64,000 bases of DNA from JBCDCU01 sp039180865 (GCA_039180865.1 JBCDCZ010000003.1:3296-67295); one strand, 5' to 3'; positions 17,599 to 26,131 are shown, counted from the first letter of the stretch. Program-made: numbers and translations. Notes: generated by a model not told the origin, from the sequence alone.

Positions 17599-19266
17599 CT
17601 AGTTTAACTGTAACACTTTCTTGTCTTCAAAAACCGATTTTGACTGACATCTGCGCAGTATAAGAAGGCCGAACAAGCCAAGAAACATAAAAGCTAAAGT
17701 GCCAGGAATTGGAATAGGTGTAGGTGTAACCTCTTTATCGCCATCAAAAGCAACGCTAGCGACTAGATTCATGTTGTTCGTAGAGTTAAAAAGAAGGGAT
17801 AGTGAACTATCCCCGATTAAATTTGAAAAATAAAAATCCAAACCAAAATTAGATATTCTTTTTCCAGGAATCAAATCTGAGAACAAATATTTTTGATTTG
17901 ATTCAAGAGAAATAGAGTGGCTTCCGAAAATGATTTCAAAATTACTTAATTCACTACTAGAAAGAAAAATGCTCTCGAAAAAACCACCATAACCTGACAC
18001 GAAAGAATAATCTTTTTCATGTAAAGAAATATCTATAATCTCTTTTCCTACTATGTCCTCACCAAAAAATACATCAACTTGGCTGATTCGCTGGTCCAAA
18101 AAGAAAGGCGAGATTGTTTCTGCTGCAATCACCTTTTCGAAGCGCCCGCCTTTTCTTGGAGCCAATGCATTCGGCAGAACAGAAAGTGGTTGTATCTCAG
18201 GTGTTGGAACAGGAGCGTTGCCTGAGGGAAATGATGATCCTATCGCTTCTAACAAACCTTCGCCAGTTATGGCTCTTTGCCAGCCCTCTATTGCAATCCC
18301 ACTTCCACCAGGTTCCGACGCTGGGGATGTTCCCTCCTCGATGACAGCTTGACTACCGAATATCTCTTTAATTTGTTCGTAAATGGGCGCAGATATGGGT
18401 ACGAGAACGTTAGCAATGTCGTTGAAAGTATCTGAACCACCTATCGGCTCATCTCCAATTTGGTCAGGGTTTCGAAGTAACTGACCACCCGAAAAACCAC
18501 GCCCAAAATACTCAACATCTCGGATATTCAAGTTTACGTTTGTGAAAGGCGCTTCTGACTCTCTGAGCAAAATCGCTTCTCTGTAGAATGAACGTATAAA
18601 GTCAGCTTCGTTACCATCGCGGACTAGTGGATCGTTTAGAGCACGATTATAAGCTTCTAGGGCATATTCACGCGCCGTAGTAGCGTCGTAGGTGTATTGA
18701 ACAGCTCCTGTGATCGATCCCGAAAATAATCCATCAAAAGAAGATGGCGTGAACGGCACATAAGCCAGGGAACTTTGCAAGGAGGCAGAACCACCGATAC
18801 TTTCTGAAAAATTTCCAGTTTGAGATTGCGTAAGTGTAGCATCCCCAAACTCGAAAGCAGCGTTAATTGAGAAACGAAAACACCGATCAGACCCCCCCGT
18901 ATCCACGCAGTCTATAGGAGAAAAAACATTACGCATGGATGTGGATGAGGGCGAGGAAAATCCCTCAACAACTAATGACTGAGTACCCTGAACTGCTCCA
19001 AATGTTACTCCAAAAGGTTGCTGAGAGAAATTCCTGTACGGCCCTTGAAAAAATTGATTGTATGTTATGGAGACTGTGGCATCGCGAAGAATAAAGCGAC
19101 CATTATCAAATCCTGGTATACTGAATTCGCTAGCCCCAAAACCATTAACTGGAGTACTGTAATTGGCACTAAAGGTGTTGGTTTCAGTAACGATCCTGGG
19201 TTCAGATAGTGAGGGACCACTGATTAAAACAAAGAACGAAGATACAAGAACAACATTTAAGCGCAT
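17599..19266 (-). CDS. secreted protein with PEP-CTERM-like C-terminus
   Basis: This 555-aa exported protein has a signal peptide (residues 1-21, cleavage after SLS) and a beta-rich Ser/Gly/Asn-rich body with no recognised enzyme motif. The C-terminal tripartite signal is IPIPGTLAFMFLGLFGLLILRR: a Pro-containing motif, one membrane helix and a basic cluster, as in PEP-CTERM/VPLPA-CTERM exosortase substrates. A 14-residue tail after the basic cluster is unusual. The ATG chosen places the signal peptide at the N-terminus; the frame stays open 19 codons further up. The gene is strongly AT-rich compared with the core. Confidence 0.7.
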   Translation of the reverse strand: MRLNVVLVSSFFVLISGPSLSEPRIVTETNTFSANYSTPVNGFGASEFSIPGFDNGRFILRDATVSITYNQFFQGPYRNFSQQPFGVTFGAVQGTQSLVVEGFSSPSSTSMRNVFSPIDCVDTGGSDRCFRFSINAAFEFGDATLTQSQTGNFSESIGGSASLQSSLAYVPFTPSSFDGLFSGSITGAVQYTYDATTAREYALEAYNRALNDPLVRDGNEADFIRSFYREAILLRESEAPFTNVNLNIRDVEYFGRGFSGGQLLRNPDQIGDEPIGGSDTFNDIANVLVPISAPIYEQIKEIFGSQAVIEEGTSPASEPGGSGIAIEGWQRAITGEGLLEAIGSSFPSGNAPVPTPEIQPLSVLPNALAPRKGGRFEKVIAAETISPFFLDQRISQVDVFFGEDIVGKEIIDISLHEKDYSFVSGYGGFFESIFLSSSELSNFEIIFGSHSISLESNQKYLFSDLIPGKRISNFGLDFYFSNLIGDSSLSLLFNSTNNMNLVASVAFDGDKEVTPTPIPIPGTLAFMFLGLFGLLILRRCQSKSVFEDKKVLQLN

Positions 19267-19639
19267 TTCTATGACCTGAAAAACCACTAGAATGAGGATA
19301 TAATTTTTATCGAAAAATACCAATGTAAAAGTTGGAATATTTTGAAGGAATTTTTTATGGCCAACATGTGTGCTGTAAGGCTAGCGCTACAGTCTGCGTT
19401 TTGAAATGAGAAGTTTGTCACATACGCCAAGATTAGAAGAATTTGTGAATAAACCTTATTATTTACAGGCCACGCTATTTCATAATTAGTTGAAGGTCTG
19501 GAGTATAAATATGCCAGATCCATTGATAAATCTCAATTCGTTCGCAGAAATGTGAGCTACATTTGTACCTTCTGCAGTCCTCGGGGCTAGATAAGATAAT
19601 CATCGGCGGTAGAGCCGACGTCGTTTCACTGAATGTATT
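19267..19639. other. AT-rich intergenic region
   Basis: About 370 bp between divergent genes with no supportable reading frame. It presumably holds the promoters of the PEP-CTERM-like protein gene and the SH3 protein gene. Confidence 0.5.
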
Positions 19640-20389
19640 ATGTTTAAGCGCGTTTCACTCTTTCTGTTCATTGGATTTATCGCGATTGCGATTTTCGGAA
19701 ATGAGGAAGGTCAACAGAAACAGGTCGCCCCCGAACGATCAGAGCGCATTCAAGCCCAGCAGGGACTGCCCTCTGAGCCGAAAGAGATCGCGAGCAAATC
19801 TAGCCCAGCCAACGTCGACCACATCCAGAAGATACTCGAACTGAATCTTGAGCAACGCCGTGATGCGATAGCTAGGCAGAGGGCGGAGTCACAGGAGGAC
19901 AAGACGCCTTCGCCAGTCGTGAAACAGCCAGATGAAGCTGAGCCTGGCAGAATGATGTATGTCGATGCAAGCAGGCTAAATGTACGAAGTGGCGCTGGGA
20001 AGGAATTTCAGGTGACCTGGACGCTCAAGCGAGACGAAGCCGTCAGCGTCATCGAAGAAGCAGGGGATTGGCGACGGGTAAAGTCATCTCGTTATGATGG
20101 TTGGGTATATCATTCCTACCTCACCGAGAAGCCTTCGCCAGATAAGGCTGGCGTGACAGCCTACACAAACCCGACCAATAAGATGTCTGATGCTGCAATC
20201 ATCAAGATTTTGATGGAACGATCGATCGCCTATTATTCTGGGTCCTGCCCATGTCCTCAAAACCGTACGCGGAGCGGAAGGCGATGTGGTGGCAATAGCG
20301 CTTACTCAAGACCAGGTGGTGCTTCGCCCCTTTGCTACCCAAGCGACGTTACTGCAAAAATGATCTCGGATTATCGTGCCCAAAATTGA
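19640..20389 (+). CDS. SH3-domain exported protein with Cys-rich C-terminus
   Basis: This 249-aa protein has an N-terminal membrane/signal helix (residues 4-20), a charged low-complexity linker, and a bacterial SH3 domain (about residues 110-165: LNVRSGAGKEF through DGWVYHSYL). The C-terminal module contains YYSGSCPCPQNRTRSGRRCGG and SRPGGASPLCYP. That module recurs in alphaproteobacterial and phage-borne proteins beside SH3 or nuclease domains; its function is unknown. A cell-wall or periplasmic role is likely. No strong ribosome site precedes the ATG. Confidence 0.75.
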   Translation: MFKRVSLFLFIGFIAIAIFGNEEGQQKQVAPERSERIQAQQGLPSEPKEIASKSSPANVDHIQKILELNLEQRRDAIARQRAESQEDKTPSPVVKQPDEAEPGRMMYVDASRLNVRSGAGKEFQVTWTLKRDEAVSVIEEAGDWRRVKSSRYDGWVYHSYLTEKPSPDKAGVTAYTNPTNKMSDAAIIKILMERSIAYYSGSCPCPQNRTRSGRRCGGNSAYSRPGGASPLCYPSDVTAKMISDYRAQN

Positions 20390-20497
20390 AGAGCTAAGAT
20401 AATGTTGGCCGCCCCTTCAATTCGATTCATGACCCTTTTGCCAAGCTCTAAAATGCGTTCGCAATACGAAGGATCGTAGGCCGAAGGGTGGCCAACT

Positions 20498-20719
20498 TCA
20501 GCCATGAAGGGTTTCCTTTGGATATCTTGCCTTCAAGGCGTTCAGCGCTTCCATCGGTGTCCGCGCTTCACCTTTACCGCCTGCCCTGTCGAACCAATCA
20601 AAGAATGGTCCAGGCTCACCATGTAGCGTTTCAGGCCGCTTGATTACACGACCAATCAGCTTTCCATTGCAATAAACGTCCGCATCCACAACGCGATACG
20701 TGAACCTTGCTTGCGCCAT
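20498..20719 (-). CDS. small hypothetical protein
   Basis: A 73-aa soluble protein starting MAQARFTYRV with a GKLIGRVIKRPE strand pair; it reads as a small beta/alpha domain. No family is recognised. It is preceded by a minus-strand terminator, so it would have its own promoter. Confidence 0.5.
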   Translation of the reverse strand: MAQARFTYRVVDADVYCNGKLIGRVIKRPETLHGEPGPFFDWFDRAGGKGEARTPMEALNALKARYPKETLHG

Positions 20720-20777
20720 AATCGGGACAATGTTCTATTTTCGTTCTCGTTTCAATTGGGATTTAGGCAATAAAAAA

Positions 20778-20798
20778 GCGCCCGGATTGCTCCGGCGC
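20778..20798 (-). terminator. minus-strand intrinsic terminator
   Basis: GCGCCGGA pairs with TCCGGGCGC (one bulged base) on the minus strand and is followed there by six T. It would stop transcription coming from the right before the 73-aa gene. Confidence 0.75.
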
Positions 20799-20892
20799 AT
20801 TTCTGACTGTATCATCTGGGATCAGGAAATACGGGGCGTTTGCCGCAAAGTCAAGTTTATTGAATTTAATGCATCACTTTGGTTCGGAAATT

Positions 20893-21272
20893 ATGAACAT
20901 AATTATTGCTGCTTTACTCGTGATCACCCTTGTGTTCCCCCGTCCAAGCACAGACGGTAACCTACGTCACTGATGGTGATACCTTCAGGCTTTCGAACGG
21001 CGATACAATCAAACTGTGTGGGATCGACGCGTCCGAGCGCGGCACACACAGGCCGGCAACAGGGCAAGCCAGTACCTTCGGGGCCTGATACTCAATAAGC
21101 AGGTGGAATGCACCTATGTGGGGCAAGGAAGCGTCTGTGACAATCGATCACGGACAAAGTCTCGCAACCGCTTTGTCGCGCAGTGCTTCACAGACGGAAG
21201 GGACATTGCGGCTTAACTGGTCAACAACGGCCATGCCCAAGACTGGCCTCAGTAAAGTGGTGGGCATTACGG
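20893..21272 (+). pseudogene. broken thermonuclease (SNase-like) gene
   Basis: The reading starts with the signal-like MNIIIAALLVITLVFP, then shifts frame to AQTVTYVTDGDTF and LCGIDASERG (the Asp/Arg metal and phosphate region of SNase). It shifts again to YLRGLILNKQVECTYVGQGS, TKSRNRFVAQCF and DGRDIAA-stop-LVNNGHAQDWPQ-stop. Two frameshifts and two stops remove function. An intact thermonuclease of a different subtype lies at 29155-29823 in the same element. Confidence 0.8.
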
Positions 21273-21292
21273 GCAGTAGGTCCCGGCTCAGT

Positions 21293-21523
21293 TCATTGAT
21301 TAGTTTTTTTTAGCGACTTCAAAAACCAAATAACTGTAACAAAGACTAAAATATTGGCGATCAAACCCAAGATATTGATCGGAGGACCAATGAACAAAAT
21401 ATAGCCAACCGCTATTTGAATTCCCGCGCCAGTTCCCCCTAAAGCACCCATTAGAAACCATTTTATCAATTTTTTATCAGTGTCAGACAATGAAATTCTC
21501 TCTATTTGCTGTCGTCTTCGCAT
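21293..21523 (-). CDS. small two-helix membrane protein
   Basis: A 76-aa protein with a charged N-terminus and two hydrophobic segments (about residues 22-45 and 50-68) and a KSLKK tail. Its start overlaps the end of the upstream 72-aa membrane protein gene by 22 nt, suggesting an operon. Small paired membrane proteins of this sort are common in prophages, but no family is recognised. Confidence 0.55.
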   Translation of the reverse strand: MRRRQQIERISLSDTDKKLIKWFLMGALGGTGAGIQIAVGYILFIGPPINILGLIANILVFVTVIWFLKSLKKTNQ

Positions 21524-21720
21524 TCGCCTTTCCAGGCGAACTCACCCGTCGTTGGGCAATGAAGAGCGTAGCCTCTCTTAATTGCTTCTTGATGCCAATC
21601 AGTACTTTCAGGCATCAGCCAGAAAGCAAGAGCGCTTATCGAAAAACCAATGACAAACGAAACAACAGCAAAAAAGGCTATCGCTTCTGTTATCGCCTTG
21701 CCTAATGAGGAGCCGTCCAT
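21502..21720 (-). CDS. small membrane protein, prophage-like
   Basis: A 72-aa protein with a single long hydrophobic stretch (residues 10-36) and a C-terminal segment RGYALHCPTTGEFAWKGEC. That segment resembles the short tail of many phage-encoded membrane proteins. It is 4 nt downstream of the DUF6362-like gene and overlaps the next gene. Confidence 0.6.
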   Translation of the reverse strand: MDGSSLGKAITEAIAFFAVVSFVIGFSISALAFWLMPESTDWHQEAIKRGYALHCPTTGEFAWKGECEDDSK

Positions 21721-21724
21721 CCCC

Positions 21725-22057
21725 TTATCCCTTCAACGCTATCACTTCGATCTGAAACTTGTCGTAGATCTTGGCTATGGCGCCGTCATGCCAGCGCCGA
21801 ACGGTCTCTTCCGAGCGCCCCGCTCGAATGGCCATTTTCCAATACGGCACGCCGAAGGTGCGAGCCACGATCAGATCTGAACCGCGCTTATCCTCTTCCT
21901 GTAGCCAGGTGAGCCATTTCAAAACGTCGAGATAGATTTCAACATCGCCGGGGTTTGGCGTGAAGCGGTTGACACGGGGCGCTTCCGGTCCGAAGTGTTC
22001 AATCAGCGCTTGAGCGTTGGGCCACGCCTGACGTGATGCGCGAGGCCGAAAGCCCAT
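21725..22057 (-). CDS. DUF6362-like phage protein
   Basis: This 110-aa protein has the pattern of the phage DUF6362 group: an N-terminal helix, the segment LKWLTWLQEED, VARTFGVPYWKMA, then a helix-turn-helix-like RAGRSEETVRRWHDGAIAKI. The C-terminal part resembles a sigma/terminase-type DNA-binding helix pair. It leads a three-gene minus-strand operon with two small membrane proteins. Assignment is by pattern only. Confidence 0.6.
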   Translation of the reverse strand: MGFRPRASRQAWPNAQALIEHFGPEAPRVNRFTPNPGDVEIYLDVLKWLTWLQEEDKRGSDLIVARTFGVPYWKMAIRAGRSEETVRRWHDGAIAKIYDKFQIEVIALKG

Positions 22058-22473
22058 CTATCCCCAATTTACAGGTAATCTAGTGGAGTTTTGCAACTTG
22101 AAACAATCGTTCTTAGAAACACCGATAGACCTAATCAATTTGAGATTTGATCGGTATATCGAAATGCTCGTCGAGTTTGTCGCCTATTAATCCCATCGGT
22201 AACGGTAAAGATCGGAAACCGTAGCAGTACACAACGAATGACCTCGACCTCCAAACGTGGATGGTTGTCCGCGTCTCGGCGCAACGCTTGATACTCTCTT
22301 CCAAACAGTCCATTCACAGCTACATCATCCTCCTTGCAGCATGAAAAGGATTTCACTGAATCGATACACCACGACATTCGTGATTGAAAACCAAGTTACT
22401 GACTTGAAATGTAAGACGTGATTAGTCTGAGGGTGCTTCGCTTAACATTAGAATTTCAGCGCCTTCAAATATG
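22058..22473. other. no clear gene
   Basis: About 415 bp. Two overlapping minus-strand frames (22131-22377) could be joined across one frameshift, but neither resembles a known family, so this is best seen as degraded DNA. Confidence 0.4.
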
Positions 22474-22824
22474 TCATCGGATCGCAAATACGCGAAAATA
22501 TCCGGATAAGTGACCTGTCCACGCATTCGTTTCTGCGTTCCAAGTAGAATGGACCGATGTTCCATTCCATATGTGCAGATTAATTTGTTCTCTCGTAACA
22601 TCAATTTCTACTGGATTACCATTATGCACCCCCCAACTCTGTTGTAGGGGATACATTCGTGACGCATCTTTATCCTCAGCAAAGAAGATCGACATGAAAC
22701 GAGGTGTAAAACCTAAGCCATGATCGAGTTCGATTTTTCTTTGCGCGTTATTAGACACCTCTATCCAGCCACTATCGAAGTATAGTGCATTCTTCTCATC
22801 AAATATCCAATGGTCACTGAACAT
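22474..22824 (-). CDS. small tail-fibre-module-like protein
   Basis: A 116-aa beta-rich protein. FDSGWIEVSNNAQRKIELDHG and LGFTPRFMSIFFAED resemble the short beta-sandwich modules at the C-terminus of phage tail fibres and capsid decoration proteins (a DSGW start and an HGLG.TPR core). It stands alone without other tail genes, so it may be a leftover module or a free-standing binding protein. Confidence 0.5.
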   Translation of the reverse strand: MFSDHWIFDEKNALYFDSGWIEVSNNAQRKIELDHGLGFTPRFMSIFFAEDKDASRMYPLQQSWGVHNGNPVEIDVTREQINLHIWNGTSVHSTWNAETNAWTGHLSGYFRVFAIR

Positions 22825-23228
22825 TACAAAAGCCTCCTGATCTATTTTACAATTGTTCAGATAAGTCTCTTTGTCTGCTTCAATTCAATGCAATATGCAA
22901 AATTGCCTGAATGCGTTCAAAAACATCAAAATCACACAATGAAATTAAAGAATCTCCTGATTGGGTGGCATCAAAACCACAGAGATCCTAAATATAACAA
23001 ATATGTGCAGGCCTAGCAGACCACCTTATACCGAAGTATTAAGCATTTCCTCCCAAATTTCCTGTTCTTTCAAACATTAGTGAACAGGTCGGGATGCAAC
23101 GGACAAGCTATGGATATCTATAGTATTAGAACAAAAGCAGACGTTTATTTCTTACTTATTTAACTTGCTCGATTACGTTTTTCATTGTTTAATATAGCAA
23201 AATAATAAAAGCTAAGCCTCTGTAAATC
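22825..23228. other. AT-rich region upstream of luxR-type gene
   Basis: About 400 bp, very AT-rich, with no supportable gene and no clear lux-box dyad. It must contain the promoter of the LuxR-type regulator and possibly that of the minus-strand 116-aa gene. Confidence 0.5.
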
Positions 23229-24020
23229 ATGCGGTTTACACGGTCTGTTAGGGGGAGCAGGTTGCGAGATATCTTGGACCTGGTGACGAAGCTTCAAGAC
23301 GGCTCAGGTCGATCTTGGGATCATTCGCGTGATTTTTTTAAAAAGCAAGGTTTTGACGGAATTGCGTGCGGAGCCGTGGAACATAACACTGGAACGCTTG
23401 CGGGGCTCTTTTTTGAGATGCCAAACGATTGGCAGCTTCATTACGGCACCGAAAAATATATCGAAATCGACCCTTGGGCCAAAAAATCCCTAACGACTAA
23501 AGCTCCCTTTATCTTTACATTTGAAAAGCGTTTTGCCAAATTTCCCAATCCACCAAAGCGTCTGTTAGATATGTACACGGACATGAAAGAAGCAAACATC
23601 GTCAATTCAGTTCTATTGCCCGCTTTTCAAGTGGATGAATTTATGATCGGACTTAATCTTTGGAGCTTCGAAAGGGAAAGTGCATTTCTTAGGAATATAC
23701 AGCATAATCTTACTAAACTTTCTGTTGCTGGTTCAGTTGTTCGCGCGCATTTGAAAGATGACGCGATAACTAAGCTCTATGTTGATAAAAAGTCGGGTTG
23801 GATCCGGCATCCCTCTTATAAAAACCCATTGACCGACAGGGAAATGGAGGCGCTTAAATGGCTCGCATCTGGACTTCAGTATGACCAGATTGGAGATAGA
23901 ATGAACATTTCAGTGCCCACAGTAACATTTCACCTGCAGAATGCGCGCTCGAAGCTTAATGCACGAACTCGGGAACAGGCCCTCGCTATCGCGATAGTTC
24001 GGCGCTTTATCGATCCATAG
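23229..24020 (+). CDS. LuxR-type autoinducer-binding regulator (solo)
   Basis: This 263-aa regulator has an N-terminal acyl-homoserine-lactone binding domain (about residues 15-175) and a C-terminal LuxR helix-turn-helix (about 195-255: PLTDREMEALKWLASG through VTFHLQNARSKL). W68, Y72 and D81-P82 keep the spacing of TraR W57, Y61 and D70, so ligand binding is likely preserved. No luxI-type synthase is in the window. The ATG has a weak ribosome site; a TTG at 23262 preceded by AGGGGGAG is an alternative start. Confidence 0.85.
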   Translation: MRFTRSVRGSRLRDILDLVTKLQDGSGRSWDHSRDFFKKQGFDGIACGAVEHNTGTLAGLFFEMPNDWQLHYGTEKYIEIDPWAKKSLTTKAPFIFTFEKRFAKFPNPPKRLLDMYTDMKEANIVNSVLLPAFQVDEFMIGLNLWSFERESAFLRNIQHNLTKLSVAGSVVRAHLKDDAITKLYVDKKSGWIRHPSYKNPLTDREMEALKWLASGLQYDQIGDRMNISVPTVTFHLQNARSKLNARTREQALAIAIVRRFIDP

Positions 24021-24142
24021 AACTTGGTTGCTTTTCTGCAGGGCGAGGGTGTCTCGTCAAATCAGGCTTGCAACCTTGGTCGCGCCTTGAACATCATTTT
24101 TCGGGATATTCAGTTCGCGGGCGGCCTAGCTGTTCGACAAAA

Positions 24143-24163
24143 AACCCCACATCGAGCGGGGTT
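24143..24163 (-). terminator. minus-strand terminator after YHYH peptide
   Basis: On the minus strand AACCCC pairs with GGGGTT, followed by six T. It lies about 40 nt beyond the stop of the small secreted protein gene. Confidence 0.75.
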
Positions 24164-24201
24164 CGTCGTTGACCTTTCGCGGCTCTATTCAATCTGTCAT
24201 C

Positions 24202-24330
24202 CTAGTGACAGTGGTACGGTTTCGATCCAGCGTGGCAGCCATTTGAATCTGTTCCGCCGCTGTGGGCCTGAGCCGCCATGGGCGCTAGCGCAATTGCCAA
24301 TACGAATACTAAAGATAGAATTCTCATCAT
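24202..24330 (-). CDS. small secreted YHYH-type peptide
   Basis: A 42-residue precursor: signal peptide MMRILSLVFVLAIALAPMAAQA followed by HSGGTDSNGCHAGSKPYHCH. The His/Cys-rich end is the conserved YHYH-type motif found at the C-terminus of secreted nuclease-associated proteins and as a stand-alone peptide. Metal binding is plausible. AAGGGAT lies just upstream of the double ATG, which supports this start over the much longer open frame. A terminator follows. Confidence 0.75.
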   Translation of the reverse strand: MMRILSLVFVLAIALAPMAAQAHSGGTDSNGCHAGSKPYHCH

Positions 24331-24432
24331 TATCCCTTGTTTTATTAAACGCTGGGAGCATTGGATAATTTGTCCTTTCCTTAATTGATGTGCATCAAAT
24401 CTGAAGACTAACTCTTTTCGATCAAGCATCAA

Positions 24433-24678
24433 CTAATCTAACTGCTTTCGTCCGCCCTTAATTCTTCTTCCCAGCCGGACCATGACTATAGACGGTATCC
24501 ATATAATGACTGCTGATATCCACCACCATACATTCAATGGACCAAGAATTTGAACAATTAGCCAATATTCATCTGCATGCCATGTTGCAATCATGAAATA
24601 TGCCCAAATTGCATATGTTATGGCGACTGCGACATAACCTACATACGCCAGCAAATTTCCAAGTACTTGCACTTTCAT
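24433..24678 (-). CDS. small two-helix membrane protein
   Basis: An 81-aa protein with hydrophobic stretches at about residues 8-31 and 39-66 and a basic C-terminus (RLGRRIKGGRK), predicted to sit in the inner membrane. No family is recognised. It lies in a run of small minus-strand genes with the 47-aa gene upstream and the YHYH peptide downstream. Confidence 0.5.
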   Translation of the reverse strand: MKVQVLGNLLAYVGYVAVAITYAIWAYFMIATWHADEYWLIVQILGPLNVWWWISAVIIWIPSIVMVRLGRRIKGGRKQLD

Positions 24679-24702
24679 GAACCAAACGAGTTTTTAAATC
24701 CA

Positions 24703-24846
24703 TTAATTCCAATGCCCAACCGGCTTCCGATAACATGCATATTCGTGACGGACATTGAAATAATCAATTATCACGGTAAGAATCGATAGTGGGACAAAAG
24801 CACCAAGGCCTTTCGGGCCATCCTTAAAGACTGGCTCATCAGTCAC
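24703..24846 (-). CDS. very small putative membrane protein
   Basis: A 47-aa frame starting at GTG, chosen because GGAGG lies 5 nt upstream. It has one hydrophobic segment (GLGAFVPLSILTVIIDYF) and a charged end. It has a good ribosome site but no recognised family. Confidence 0.4.
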   Translation of the reverse strand: MTDEPVFKDGPKGLGAFVPLSILTVIIDYFNVRHEYACYRKPVGHWN

Positions 24847-24999
24847 GGCTACCTCCCTCCAGAGACCGACCAATACCCCCCCCAAGTGCCGGGTCTTGGT
24901 GCTTGTGTCGGCTGCGCCTCAATTCCAATGGCGAAGGCGCTGTGGCGTCAAAGTGATTACTGCCCTCACAAAGGACTGGTACTTTCTGCGCCCTTTTTA

Positions 25000-25037
25000 T
25001 TGACGTTGCCTTTACATTTTCCTATCATATTGATAGG
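25000..25037 (+). promoter_or_regulatory. promoter and operator of the DUF4258/HTH module
   Basis: A sigma70-type promoter, TTGACG, 17-nt spacer, TATCAT (25023-25028), overlaps a perfect 7-3-7 palindrome CCTATCA-TAT-TGATAGG (25021-25037). The palindrome covers the -10 box, as expected for autorepression by the HTH protein encoded downstream. Confidence 0.75.
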
Positions 25038-25055
25038 CGCAAATGGATATGCCAT

Positions 25056-25400
25056 ATGAGCAAAAACCCTGCTGAACACGACGACATTGAAGCTCCCCGT
25101 CGTTATGTGCTTGAGGAACGCATTAAATTCATCGCCGCTGAATCCGACCGCGTTACAATCAGTAATCATGCAGAGGACCGCATGATTGAACGAGATATCA
25201 CCACTAACATGATGTTTCGGGTACTAAGGGGCGGAACGCTAGAAGGAGATATAAAACAAGGCAGAAAGCCGGGCAATTGGGAAGCCAAGATGGTCCACAG
25301 CATACCAGGGCACCGCGAAGTAGGAGTTGTTACTGCGGTCCTGCAAAGTGACAGGCTTGTGGTTATTACTGTTGAGTGGGAAGACTGGAGATCACGATGA
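25056..25400 (+). CDS. DUF4258 toxin-like protein
   Basis: A 114-aa protein whose core (about residues 28-112: ISNHAEDRMIERDIT through VVITVEWED) matches DUF4258, a small RelE-fold-like family often encoded beside an HTH protein. It is probably an mRNA-targeting toxin of a type II system, although the exact activity is unknown. Its stop overlaps the start of the HTH gene (ATGA), giving a toxin-first order like higBA/mqsRA. Confidence 0.75.
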   Translation: MSKNPAEHDDIEAPRRYVLEERIKFIAAESDRVTISNHAEDRMIERDITTNMMFRVLRGGTLEGDIKQGRKPGNWEAKMVHSIPGHREVGVVTAVLQSDRLVVITVEWEDWRSR

Positions 25401-25891
25401 AAGAATTTGCAATAGATAGCGAAGAGATTGCTTCCGAGCCTTTTCACTATCGCGCTTGTGGCCTTGATGACGTTTACCTTCTGAACGGCTTTACACTCGA
25501 AGAAACCGATTATGGAGCTGGGTTTTCCATTCACAATGTCGATGGTCTGCATCGAGCTATCGGACTTTACATTGTTTCTCACAAAAACACCTTATCTGCA
25601 CGCGAGGTGAAATTCCTTCGCCGCGAAATGGATATCACTCAACTTGAATTGGCGAACAAGCTTGGCGTAGATCAGCAAACTGTTGCACGCTACGAGAAGG
25701 ATCAAACTCCGATCCCAGGCCCCGCTGATCGCTATTTGCGGGTGCTATATGTCCTTTTCATCCTTCCTGAGAATATCAGGAATGAAGTATTGAATGAAAT
25801 CACACGCATTCTTGAAACTGATGATTCCGTTTCTGATAGCGCACTGGTTTTTAAGGCTGAAAACGATCACTGGATACTTGAAGCCGGATAG
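25397..25891 (+). CDS. Xre-family antitoxin-like regulator
   Basis: A 164-aa protein with an N-terminal domain holding FHYRACGLDDVYLLNGF and a C-terminal Cro/CI helix-turn-helix (about residues 68-120: LRREMDITQLELANKLGVDQQTVARYEK). This layout resembles MqsA-like antitoxins that pair with DUF4258 or RelE-fold toxins, except that no zinc ribbon is visible. The ATGA overlap with the toxin gene sets the start. It likely represses the promoter at 25000-25037. Confidence 0.75.
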   Translation: MKEFAIDSEEIASEPFHYRACGLDDVYLLNGFTLEETDYGAGFSIHNVDGLHRAIGLYIVSHKNTLSAREVKFLRREMDITQLELANKLGVDQQTVARYEKDQTPIPGPADRYLRVLYVLFILPENIRNEVLNEITRILETDDSVSDSALVFKAENDHWILEAG

Positions 25892-26131
25892 AGATGAATG
25901 ACAGCAGCCCCCGCTTGCCCGAAACGCTGTGTGGCGGTGAAGCCTGGCCTCACAGCCAGGCTTCTATGTTCACGCAATTAGCGGGACACCAGGAGGCAGC
26001 ATCCCCTGTAACAAGGCCTCCCTATCTTCTTCCTCTAGATCGCAGCCATCGTTCCAAACCCACAGGCGTGAAATAGCGAAAACCTTTGCGAATTGCTCCT
26101 CAGCGTTGAGAGGCTGAAAAGCAAAAATCTC

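Noticed and set aside
22131..22377. Two small overlapping minus-strand frames
   Set aside because: They might be a frameshifted gene, but neither half matches a family and no ribosome site is seen.
24024..24368. 114-aa plus-strand frame
   Set aside because: It is antisense to the secreted YHYH peptide gene and crosses its terminator.
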